Assembly (NCBI GenBank): GCA_020091685.1
Contig: CM034594.1
Span: 5,268,903 to 5,332,902 of the forward strand
Direction of reading: 5' to 3'
DNA: 64,000 nucleotides
Source: Lutjanus erythropterus
Lineage: Eukaryota > Chordata > Actinopteri > Lutjaniformes > Lutjanidae
Below, piece by piece: positions 28,101-41,100 of this stretch; position 1 is the stretch's first letter; the number at the start of each line of letters is the position of its first letter. The notes under the pieces were generated by a model that saw only the letters and a program-made list of their open reading frames with translations, ran no database searches and was not told where the DNA came from. The position numbers and the translations under genes are program-made.

Positions 28101-31100
28101 GTAATGGGGAGCTGTACACCCTTGACAAGTCACCAAATCATCGCTGACACATAGAGACAAACAACCACTCATAGCTAGTTAGAATTATCAATTAACCTAT
28201 TATGCTACATGTCTCTGGACTGTCAGAGGAAGCCAGGGTACCTGGAGAGAACCAACACGAACAAGAGGAGACCATGCAAACTTTGCACAGAAAGATCCTG
28301 CCTCTGCCACAAACTCATCAGCTCCCCAGCCGGCTGGGGGATTCGAACTCAAAACCTTGTTGCTGTGAGGCAACAGTGCTAACCCCTTTACCACCTTGCC
28401 ACCCCAACTGTTTTGTTTGTTTGTTTGTTTGTTTTTGTTTCTAAACCTCCAGAAGTAATAACCTGTTGATTCTTCCTGTAACTTAGACATCCTGTGTGCT
28501 AAACTTGTTTATGTCGAAAAGAAAACTACATTTTGAAGATGATAAAAAAAATGTGGCTGGGAGATCTGTAAAACCAACATAATACACATCTCACATCTTA
28601 ACTTAGCTACTGCTAACGACTAATGTAGATTAGTTCAATAGCATTTTGCTAACATTAACTACCTTAAGATGTGACTATATGTTTTCCTTTACAGGTTTAC
28701 CCAAAACATCTTATAAACATATTTAAAATTTGGTTTTCTTTTAACTATAGACTAGTGTAGTACACAGTATATCTAAGTGCAGGAATCAGGAAAGGATAAA
28801 GTTGTCAGAGGTGCCAGTGGAAAGGAGTAGGACTTCTTCAGGCCCTTTCAGACACCATGCACGCTGAGCTGCCCTTGCCACTGTTGTTGTGTTGTGACTA
28901 AAAGCCTCAATAGTCAATTTAACAGTAAACTTTTTATAAACATATTAATTGCTAATAAAAAATAATAATTTGTTGCATCCTTAAAAAATGCACTATCTTG
29001 TGAGATACAGTTTGAGCAGTGGTGATATTACCATTTAACAGCTGCTAGCATGCGATTAAATCATTAATGGCATTCTTCGCTCTGCTGCAGCAAAACTGTT
29101 TTCATACATTAAAAAACGAACATTGACATCTTAAATATTTCCACCAGAGCAACACTAACAACTGCAGCTGTCCTACTCCTTAAGCTTAGAATTTTTAGAC
29201 TAGAAATGACATGTAGATCAAGAAGAACCTACACTCTGAAAACCTACAGAGAGCTTTCAAGAATCAATTTTCCTCAGCTCATTCACTTCTTCAGATCCAG
29301 CTATAAAAGTCTGAGCTGGGACCTCTTCCTGGATGGGGCCATTAAACTTGCAGGGAGTGAGAAAGGGAGAAAGAAGGCAGAGTCAGAACAGGGTGGGATT
29401 GGAGGGAGGGGCAGCACTGGAGCGGGCCTGGGCTTGAATGCTCCATTGAGGTTTGGTGTTTTGATGGAAAACTGTGGCAGAGCTGGGCCAACTGCAGCAA
29501 CAGTGGCAGCAAGAGAGGCCCAGGACCAGACCAGACCATGGAGAGAGAGAAAAAGTAGTGAAAGAGGGAGGGACGAACAGCCCTGAGGGAGCAAGACTCT
29601 GACACACAGCCATTTCTGTGAAAGGATCTCCCAAACTGAAGAGGAAGGAAAACAGTGAACAATAAGGAACTAGACCAAGTCATGGAAGATTCAGGGGAAG
29701 CACTTCAAGTTATTCTCGGTTCCTCTTAGAATCTGTAAAAGCAAATATAGACCAATGACTAAAGTTTGACTCTGAGTGAATTATAGGATAAGCAGCTACT
29801 TCAATATAGAAAAGAGGAAACACAAAAACAGAAAGCTCAAAGTGACCATGAGAATAAGAGCTGCCAAGATAAAGCTGACGTTCCTAGAGCCAGGGTGACA
29901 TGTCTATCTCCTGATCTGAAACTATCACAATACTTGGGGGCAGATGCGATATGTATTGCAATTCTACAAGTATTGTGATTCTACATTAGGATTTATTGCA
30001 ATTTTTGTTTGCTTTTTTACACCAGATCATGGGAAAAAGTTGAGTTGAGTCACACTTCTACAGACTGTATATGACTGATATTTCCAAAAACAACACACAT
30101 CGGATGTCAGTCAGTCTTCAGTAGTATCATCACTACACTGCATACAAAAGTGGTAAATAAAATACTTTGTGAAGAACATTTAACTATTCCTGCTAGGGAT
30201 GCTCCTGGCAACTAATTTCCTTGTCATCTAAACACGATCTTTAATTGAGACTAGCGGACTAGTCTAAGAGTAAGAAAACATTCAGAAAGCAGTTAAAATT
30301 GAGCAGAAATTAGTAATTGATCATATCAACACTATTCTACAATTGCCAAATCCCATTTTAAATGCCACTGAAATATGCTGCACTTTGTGCCGTGCATTAT
30401 GAACACTGCATATTAACCTACAGAACATGACAGCAACTCACTAAATGCTTTTCAGACCAAGCAAGATCAGAATGTCTGGGATAAACAACATTGTTTACTT
30501 GAAGCTGATGTTTGCCAATAGCCTGCCACACAGTGTGGCTAACATTAGCAGTGCTAGCCGTAGCAGCCTGCACTGCTGGCAGGTTTATGTCCATGTCTGT
30601 GCTGAATGTGGTCACACACTGTTCTAGTCGAGTGGTTATATAGCCATTTATTCTGGGACAGCCTACATTCAACCTTATTTTACTTTCTAGATTAAAACAC
30701 TGCCAAACTGCGCTAGTTTTGAGGGCTGTCATCTGTCCACTTTGCTGATAACAACATCCAGGATTGGGTGGGACATCGAGGCATTTGTGCTGGGCGAGAG
30801 GGGCTGCTGTCTGAATGGGCCGCAGACCTGACTAGAGTGGGCGGCTGAAAAACACCTCAGAGATAACAGTTAACCAGCATTGTACATGAATAAAATATTG
30901 ATAAATAGTTTAACTGAGTAGTATTTCTGGTGCTAACTAGCAAGGGTGGCAACGTTTAATCGTATAGTTGACTTTTTGCGCAAATCTCTTGTTCCTGCTC
31001 ATCAAAATAGTACCAAAAGAAGATAATAAAGAAAGCTAGACCCCTGGCTGCATTTTTAAATCTTTTGGGAGTTTTGAGTTTGAGTTTTGACCCTTTGAGT

Positions 31101-32094
31101 TTGCCATAGCTGGTCAGCATGGATTGTTGATGCCTGAGTAACAGATTGAGTTAGCAATCAGCAGCTATTCAGTCCTTCAGGAAGTTTCAATGTTGCAATT
31201 GCAACAGTGCAAATTCAACCAATCACTGTGAAATCAGCATGCCCTTACAATTTTGTCACAGAACAGAGGAAAATTATGCCTTAAACTATAAGATCACATT
31301 TCATTTTATGTTAAGTAAAATGACTCCATTTATTAAGATAAAATTAATGTGATAGCAATGCTAATTTCTGTTAGCACGTGATTCCCATTATCTATTGACA
31401 TCGAGCTGAGCGCTACTGATTTAGCAATTTAAAAAAGCGATTCAGCAATCATAAAAAGAAGAATCATGACAATGAAGAGAACTGATTTTTTTTGTCTCTC
31501 ACTTCTAGATGTACCAAAGTTAGTACATGGTCACTTGATAAAGTAATCTTTATCTTTTCAGACACTGCTGCTGTTGTAACTTGTGCTATATGGAGCTGCT
31601 GCAGTAATCTGTAGCCTCCTGCACAGCTCACAGCACAGGTGTTGTTGGGACTGAGAGAGGTGGGGCCTGCCTGAAACTAGGAGAGGATTGGAGAGATTTG
31701 AGAATGGCCTGCAGGCTGCAGAGATCTGGCTGAGGTGTGTTCCATTCCAAGATAACCTTGCACACACTGCAAAACATCCTCGGATGTTAAGATTACACTA
31801 GAAAACTTGGTAGAACTCCAGTGCAACTCTGTGGTGACGTCCTCAGCTGGGTTTTGTGCTGAGTCATGCCACTAATGTGCGCCCTATGCAACCAGCAATA
31901 TCTTCTTTTCCAGCCTGCCAGGCAGCCATTCATGCCACCTCTTTAAAACTGCTGTGTGATTCTATCTCAATGGTGTAATGATACAGTCTCTTGAACAGCA
32001 TGATTCATGCCTGCAGCCTGCCAATGGGAGAGAACACACACACTCACACACAGCTTGTTATCTAATCTATATACCTGAGTCACACAATGTGGGT

Positions 32095-32135
<41 letters not shown>

Positions 32136-35100
32136 GCCGGCATGACGTCACTGCTTTCCACTCCCTGCACTGAGAAAGAAGTAGTCTACACCCACACAGT
32201 GATTCTTAAAACCAGCTTCTGTATTACAGTCTATTCGGATATCAAACACGCTGGTGTCATGCTCAACATGTGACCTTAGCATGTACCACTGTTGTATACT
32301 GAAATATTGATTTAAAGAGAGCATTAAGTGGGTGTATGAGACAGACAGAGAGAGAGAGGTGTGGTGTGTTGAGAGACAAGAGCAATAGCTTTGGAGCTCA
32401 AGCTACAGCCTCAGGGGGAAAACAGTGCCCTTTCTGCCCCAATAAACCTCATCAGGATTCCTGACATGAGGGCCGGGGGATAGACATTTCTTCACGCTAT
32501 GCTGTCTGCTGTCCTCCAGCACTGGGAAAGGAAAAGAGGTGGTTCAACATGCTACACTGTCCACACTGCTGCGGTCATGAGCCCTGAAAGAAAACCTGAG
32601 AACTTATCTAATCCAGGTTGATTTTGGGGGAGACTGTCATGTTAACTTTAGCATTACACTATAAGGTATGTTTAAGTGTCTGCCAGGGGCACATGGACAC
32701 CTGGAATTACAGACTTTTGTGCCTACGATTTGGTATCCTGCTATGATCTCAAAGTTGTATTAATAGCTGTTAGAAACAGACCTATGATGACATTTAAGCT
32801 GATGCAACCTTTGGTAAAAGCACAGTACTGATACCTCATTCTCCCCAAAGCTATAAAAATGTTCCATCTATAACACTACAAAGAATCAAGCTTGGTGAAT
32901 GCAAGATGATACTGAGTGATTCATCACAGAGAGAAAACCTTGAAAATTTATGGGGCAACAAGAATATCTTTAACCAAAGATTCTTATTACTGGTGGGGCG
33001 AGAAAAAGCAATTACATGTATCGATTCAAGAGTTGGCATATTTTTTTCTACTTAATTGGCGTATGGCAATGTCCACAATGAAACACTGCGATAAACGATG
33101 ATATTGCTGTTGTTAGAAAGACACTTAACAGCGGCTGGCAGAAAAGAAACACTGCTGCCACAAATGTAACAGAGTGCCTTGGGTTTGCCTAACTGGGCAG
33201 GTTTAATAAGAAAATAATAAACGGGCATGGAGACATAGTCCCATAACCAGCAGCAACTGCTTATTTTTATTTCCTTCCACATATCATATCCTTCAACATA
33301 ACTTCTCAAACAACTCCTGCTCTGCAACAACTCTGGGGGGGGGGCACTACCTTGAACACAGAAGGCTTTTAATTTACGATGTTATGGTGGTAGAGAGCAC
33401 AATGTTCATTGACTGTCAGCCATCACAATGGACAATAGTATCATCCATCAGCCCAACCCTAATTGATTCTTAGATTCTGAATTAAAAGGCATTTTTTGAT
33501 AGTCATGTCACAATTTGGTCAGTGCCATAAAACGGCTGAATCAGTTGGCTGGTGAAATGTAATGGATGTAAACATGAGCCTCATGTGTATATTCTAAACT
33601 AGGCTACTAGGCTTGGATGAAGGGAAAAGGGCCCTGGACAAGAGCAACAATGTACGCAAGTATTTTAAAATATTTTGGGAATGCAACAAACATGAGAAAC
33701 CTTGTTTCACATTTCCACCTGGAGTTGGAGAAAGCTATGTTTTAAAATTACCAAGTAGTCACACAATGAGGAAAAACTAAGTTATCCATAGAAAAATTCT
33801 GATGCATCAAGATGACTTGATAATTGTTTTAGCATTGCGTTGTAGCCCTTTGAATCAAACCAAATCATGAGGTGCCTTGAGATTACAACCCATAATTCCT
33901 ACACCAAAGATGGGTTCAACATTTATGTTTTTTTCACTTGCCTGGATGAGCAAGTGGATCAGAAATCTACTTGCCTGAAGTTAATTTTATTTTCCCCTGT
34001 ACCAAACTGTTTAATTTTTAGCAAAGGTTATCAAAGACTACAGTAAATTTTCATGTTTAATCTAGAACTACAACATCTATAAAACAACAGAAAATAGTGA
34101 AAAATATCCATGCCAGTTTCTTTAAGCCCAATATGATATTCAGTTTAATATGATAATAAATGGAGAAAAGCAGAACATCTCCATATTTGAGAGGCTAAAA
34201 ACAGGAATTTCACCATTAGTCAATCATTAAAGGAGTTCAATAGTTTTATTCTTTATTTTTCTCCCACTTTTTTCCCCAACCGGGCAAGTGAATTGCTAGA
34301 TTCACTAGTATGACGTGGCATTTTACTTGCCCCAGACAAGCAGGCAATCCTGATTGCTAATCCCTGCAAAATTGAAATGATTTATAGAACATCCCTGCGC
34401 TTTTTCTTCCTCATCTCTCTGCTATCAAAGCAATTTTAAGCCATTCAGAAAGCAGCGTCTTCCACTCAAGATGACTGCAGGTTGGCGACATTGGTTCTCG
34501 TAGAGAAAAAGAGAGTAGGGGTGTGTTAGTCCGTCTAGTCACCCCTGAATCAGCAGAAACAGGCAGTATAAGATTAATCACAGTGCAGCAGGAGGTTGCT
34601 GGTCTCTCTCGACAATACGACCTCTCCTTGCACACAGAGACAACATTCAATTACAGCATCCCCATTCTGAGACCTAGGGAAGGGGAGTTTAAACATGTCA
34701 CATAAATCACATCCAATCAGCTATAGCAGAGACGCTGCTTTTTAACATCAACTATCTATTGCCTCATATATCAAACAAAGATTGAGCATACATACTGTAC
34801 ATGTGCACTTACAAAATACGTATCGTGCATAATGCATATTTACAGAATCAATGTACTATAAATAAGGAATTTAACAGCAAAAAAAATAAATTATCAGCAT
34901 CACGTGACTCAGGCCACTGTGCAGTCTGCAACATATCATGGCTTCACAAGTGCCACAGTTAGCTTAAAGGCACTAGCCTAGTTCATTGCTACAAAACCCT
35001 TAAATGGACATGTGAGGATGTGACACTTGGGCAAGACAGCTCTTTCCCCTTGTCCCCTTTTTCTCTATTGTAGTGATCCTGTCTTTTGTGGAGTGAAAGT

Positions 35101-38100
35101 AATGTTTGAGCCCTGAAGCTCTCTTGACTAACAGGCAGGACTGTAAAGGGTGTCCACAAGCATCAGCATCACAGGGCTGGGTGATAGACCCCCAACTCCC
35201 CCAGCACTCAGAGCCCCAGCTAATGCCCAGACTTCACCAACTCTGCAATACCACTACCCCTGGGGCATTGCCTGCTTCTTTTGCTCTCTCCCACGTTCCT
35301 CTCTTTTTCTATCTCAGTGTCCATTTTTCTTTCCTTTCAGCCAGGCTGGACAAGACTAAGATACATAGAAAATAATATTAGAAATATACCCTCAAAAAAC
35401 ACAAAAGAGACCCAGGCTAAACCACAGAGTGGGCCAACCATTTCCATCTGTCCAATTATAATTTGCACTTAGCTAATTGATGAAGACAAATTTGATGCAA
35501 CTGTAAATACTCCTTTCCTTGGAGGCGTAATAAAAATGTGGTGGCAAAGGAAATGATTGAGGCAAATACTAGAATAAAAAAATGGTGAAGACACAATTGA
35601 CAGTTTGTGAAAAAGAGTGAAATGGGATCGGAGTATGGTGAGAGTTGGTGTGTGCCTGCCAAAGTAACATCTAGGTGTGAGCAGAGTCTTCCTAAGAGGG
35701 GTGGGTAATCTCACAATATGCTTTATCGCAATCACAATACAGGATGTAAATTGTGATCTTTTTCCTCAATTTTGAAATGCCCAGTTAACTATAGCCAGAC
35801 TTGAAACAAACAATGGGTTTCTCCATTTGCACCATTAAACACAATACTGCATACATTTTTTTTTGTTTTTTATGGTGATTAAAATCTGAGTAATATTTGT
35901 AAACAGAATCCAGATAACAATTATAAAATAACACTTTTCAAGTACTTACAACTCCATTGCACTGTTTACTATAAGTCACCCACTGAAGAGCCACGTGAAG
36001 TAATTTGTCTTATCAGCATAGCCATCTAGTTGACTATATCCCTCTATTGGTTTGTTCTTGTGCAACAGCCCAACCAATCAATGAGGTTATGTGAAGCGAG
36101 AAAACAGAAGTGGATATTAAATACATCAATCTCTACAATTCACTTGAAAAGTAGATTGTGGAAGCCTTGGATCACACTCTCAATCTAAAATAGTGAGATT
36201 GCCCCCCATACTAAAATCCTCATTTACATTTAATAAATAAACAAAACTAAGAATCTGGTCAGTCACTGAGTGCAGACTTTCAATATTTTGTATTGCAGAA
36301 ATTTTGCTGCATAGAGAATAAAAAGCTGCCTACCTTAACCACAACGTGACCATGTCATCAGTGGCAAAAACTTTTTCCTGAGCCTTGTGTGTTAAATGTG
36401 TTAAATCACTGACAACTGTAACTACACCTGCTGAATAACTCCAGTGTGGCACAGGGTGAAATCCCAATATAGTAGGACGATGCACCACTTAATTAGTACT
36501 GGACTTTAAAACCATAATTTACATTACAGGATGGAGTAAATGTGTCAGGTCAGACATAAGACAGGAAGGAAGAAGAGACTGATTATGGAAAGGATTCAGA
36601 GTACCAGTGTCATGGATCAACTAGTTTCCCTTTTAACCGGTGGCTTTATGCCTGAAAGTGTCTGTGCATGGTCGTAGTGACGGCAGATGTTGAAAATACA
36701 ACATCTAGAGTAGTTGTACTTGTAAATGCCTCATTACCGTCATCTTTTTCTCGAAAACTATACTTGTCTAAGCATTAGAAACAGAATGTCACCAATAAGT
36801 ATTCACATTAATCTTGAATGTGACAAAAAAGATACAGACTCCATACAAGATTAGAGACCAGACTGTGGTACAAATCAATGCAGTAATCCAGTTTGCCATC
36901 AAGCTGTTTCTCCTTTTCCGCTGTGTGTATGAAAGCCATGCAGCCACTCATAATGCATTCTACAAATACATAACACAGCAAAATCAACTTATGACAAATG
37001 TCAGCTATGCGACTGCAGCAGATCAATCTGGGCTTCTCAGAGCTTTCATACTTGTATCGTTGTACTGTATGAAGGACAATATAATGCAGAACCACCAAAT
37101 ATAGCCAGATATGTCTTACGCAATCGGACACAATCAGTATTTGATACTCTTTATAAAGATAAGATTTATTGCTCTGGTGTTTGTTTGCAGAAAACTATAC
37201 ATGTGTCCCTGTTTCTCTGGTACTTTCTACACACTTTCTTCCAAGACACCATACTGCAAAAACATCTACTTTGTGTAGAATTTGTTTCAAAGAATGAAAC
37301 TGTGACAAATATGTTAATAGAAAAGAAAAGCCTACAGCCTATCATTACTAGGGTTAAGGTATGGTTAGAAAGGATTTTGTCCCTGTTCTTGACTTTAACT
37401 TCAGATAGAGTGAATTCGTTCACAATCTTGAAACACTGCTGCCCGTGGGAAAATCACACTCTTTCCATAGCAGTGAAGTAGGATAGCGTTGATTAATCTG
37501 ATCATTGCAGCTCTGCAAAAAACATGATATGAATAATGACCTGAAAATGACCTACTGATGCTATCCTGGAGCTTAGGTCTTAGTCACCAACTGGCTGCGC
37601 CCTTTTATCATAAGATACATACAACAGTAGAGCTGTCTATATGACTTCCCTACTTGGCTCTCTTATAGTTACTAATCCTGTAGGATATCTTAAATATTTG
37701 CAGATCAAATAATTTCATACGTTAATTCTGACTTGATGTTGGGTTTCTTTCCAACCTGCAAAAGTTTTATCTCATCCTTTCAGTTGCAGGGGACATGTTC
37801 AGTGTATTAATAACACCGTTCTCCAGTGCATGCTGAGCTGAAGCCTTGGCACTTGTGATGAGAGCTTTAAGTGACTTCTGGATACTCATTTTAATGCACA
37901 GTTCAGAGCAGCTGACACAGCTTCCCCAGTATCAGTGCTGACTAGATGGAGTAGAAGCATACTGCATTATCAGGGAGGGATGCCAAATACAGGAGACGCA
38001 TACAAGCAGACCGGGCTGTCAGAATGACTCGTGAAAACATTGATCATAAGGAAATGAATTCCAATGCGGTAAGGCAAATATCAACTACAGTTATCATCAC

Positions 38101-41100
38101 TTGGTGTGCACATAATTACTTTATTAGCCAAATGACATAATATAAATTGATAAAAATTTTGATAATCAATTAACCCTTTACATTATTCATCAAGTTTGAA
38201 AATACAAACATTTTCAATATTTGTTGCTTTTCTTGGTTACATTTTATAGTAAATTGAATGTTCTAAGGTTTTTGGGCTGTTAGATGAACAAAATAAACAA
38301 TCTTGTTTATTTACCATTAGAACTAGGCAATATTATCAATGTTATATCAATATCGTCATTAATGGACTAAATATCGTTTTAGATTTTGGATATCGCTATA
38401 TTGTGAAATGGCTTAAGTGTTTACACTTATTATTACATTACAGTAAAGTGATGTAATTTTTTGACATTACCAGTCTGTTGTAGTTATTCTATTATTCTAT
38501 TAAATGTGTATATTGAGATATATAACATATATTGTGGAATAGCCTAAAAATATCAAGATTTATAAGCCATATTGCCCTATTTGCCACTTAAATGTGATGG
38601 CATTTTGGCATTACAGGCTAACATATCATTATAATCACCCAGTCAGGAACACAATCAACAGTTACGTTGCAACGGATAATAATGAATCAATTAATAGCAA
38701 ACTTGTTAGTTGCAATCCTTTTATCATCAACTATCCAGAGACATAACGTAACACTTTTCCTCCAGCAGGGTAACAATGAAGACACACTATATCCAGCCTC
38801 CCTGAATGCACCTGACCTACACTGACAGACCTGGAGAGGAGCACACTGTGAACAGCCAGTTTGCTCCCACTGAAAGCTATTGTTTACTATTAGTGATGTC
38901 ACCAGCACCACTTCCCGGGAGGGCCTCAGGGGGGGTGGGAAAAACGTGGAGATCAGCAGAACTCTATGACAAAGAGCTAACAGCATACTAAACTGACCCA
39001 TCGGCTGGCGGCCCAACCCCAATAGATGCTGGATGCATACTCCCACCGTAGCCAACAGAGCAAAAACAAAATGCACAACACCATATGCAGAGGGAGAGAA
39101 AGCAAGGACAGGGATATACAGAGGGACTCAAGGAGGGAGGGAGAGACAGACAGACAACAGCATTAATCAATAAAGTCATTATCGCCACCCACTATGGAAA
39201 ACAACCTGCGGTCTGAACAACAAGTCAGATCATAGGCCTACTCTTATTTTTGTGCAACAGAGGTACAGAGCCAATTGCTTGCATGCTCTACAGACTGCTG
39301 TCACACTGTTATGCATTTTTTGTTTTGCATTATCATTATGGCCTGCATCATGTTCAACTGGCGGAGCAACAAATGTGAGTTTTACAACACAGAGCTTGTG
39401 AAACCAAAACAAACAGATGAAAAAACTCAGTCATGAGATTTCATCCCACACATGCTTTGACTAAAGGGAAGATGAAACAGTGCTCTGACTAACAGCAATA
39501 ACAAACTAACTAGGGATGCACGATAAATATTGGGGCAGATGAATTATTGCAGGGTTCAACGTTAATGTTTTTTTCCCCACTTCCCAACCAGACAAATGGG
39601 TCAGAAAGCTACCCACCCTGAGTCAATTTTTACTTACCCCTGTACAAACTGTTTTTGTTTATTAGTGGTTATCAAATAAAGTTGACTGTCATGTTTAATC
39701 TAGGGCTGCAATGTCTATAAAATGTCAGAAAACATGAAACATGTTCATCCTGGTTTTCCAAAATCCAAGGTTATGTCTTTGAATGTCTTGATTTGTCAGT
39801 TCAAAACCCAAAGGTATTCAGTTAAATATGATATAAAGTAGAGAGGAGTGGGAATATCCACATTTAAGAGGCTGAAAACAGCATTTTCTACAGTTTTTGC
39901 ATTAAAATTACTTTAACAATTAATAAATTATCAAAGTAGTTTAATGGTTTAATTCTTTTCTACCACTTGTCCAGTCAGGCAAGTGAGTTGCCAGATTTAT
40001 TAACCCAAAATGGCATTTTACTTTCCTTGGGCAGGCAACCCTTATTGTTGAGCTCTGCGTTGACCACTAAGAAGAAATTTATATTATTATTTATTATCCC
40101 CATAATGAAATTATAGCCAAGAAATATATGATAAAATAATATCTGATTTGACAGATTATCTCATAGCATTTTGAATTCTTTGGCAAAATGCTCTATAAGT
40201 TTAAAATTTGTTCAGTTTTTTGATGATTTTCAATAGAAATAATAAATTAACATTTGAAGAATCAAATGAATCAAAGAGTGTTCTTTATTTTTGTTGTAAT
40301 AGTGATGTCAGTTTGATTTGGTTAGAACTATGGATTATTAAATCATCCATCTTTGCTAACTATATCTTAGCCTTTCTTACCCTCAAGTGTATATAAACTA
40401 CAGGTTACATGACCTTAATTTTAGAGCTTGATTAATCGATCAAAGGAAAATTTGCTCCTATTCTATTCTAATTGGTCACTCGTCTTTTTTCAAACAAAAA
40501 TGTCAAACATTTGCTGGTTCCAGACTCTTAACTGTAAGCTTTCCCTGGTTTTGTTCATCATTTATGATTGCAAATTCAGAGTCTTTGGGTATTAGACTAA
40601 TGAAGATTTTCCACATTTTTATGACATTTTATAGATGAAATGATTAATTATGAAAATAACTGGTAGATTAATCAATAAAGAAAGTAATCCTTAGCTGCAG
40701 CCCATGTTCTTTTTAGAAAAAGAAATACAAAAATGTTAAAATATCGGTTGTCGTATCGTATTGACCGTCAGAAGCAGGTAAATACCATTTATCTGTATCA
40801 GCTGAAAAAAATCCATTGTGCATCCCTAAACCTAAGATTAGGTGCCTCACAGCATCAGGAGTATCTGTGATTTATTTTCTTATCAACCACAGTTGAAATG
40901 TCAATACAGGTTTGCTGAAGTGATTGAAAAGTACTGATTTGTTCATTTTACTGATAGAAGCACCAAGAGACATGATGGTATCTGCACTGGTTTAGTCAAT
41001 CATGCCATGCACTGTGTTGTGGAAATAGGATTTTATAAATAAAAAATAAAAAAAACACAATAAACTGGACCACAATATTAGTTGGTGCCAGCCACTGTAG

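Larger units (their letters stand above)
39512..40828. mobile_element. Host DNA element interrupted by two younger elements
   Basis: Outer ends TAGGGATGCACGATAAATAT and CCATTGTGCATCCCTA are inverted repeats. Inside lie the GCAAGTG element (39550-40057) and an ATCGATTA-type MITE (40422-40702). Around the latter, host sequence is continuous with the uninterrupted copy at 20840-21170. Confidence 0.75.

Noticed and set aside
28345-28405. tRNA-like sequence with a B-box
   Set aside because: It is the head of a SINE. No complete cloverleaf with a matching acceptor stem can be drawn, so it is not called a tRNA gene.
29206-29586. Plus-strand frame of 126 residues in a G+C-richer patch
   Set aside because: The longest plus-strand frame in intron 1, but compositionally low-complexity (Gly, Ala, Arg), with no recognisable domain or splice partners. 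Overlapping minus-strand frames are equally open, as expected from base composition.
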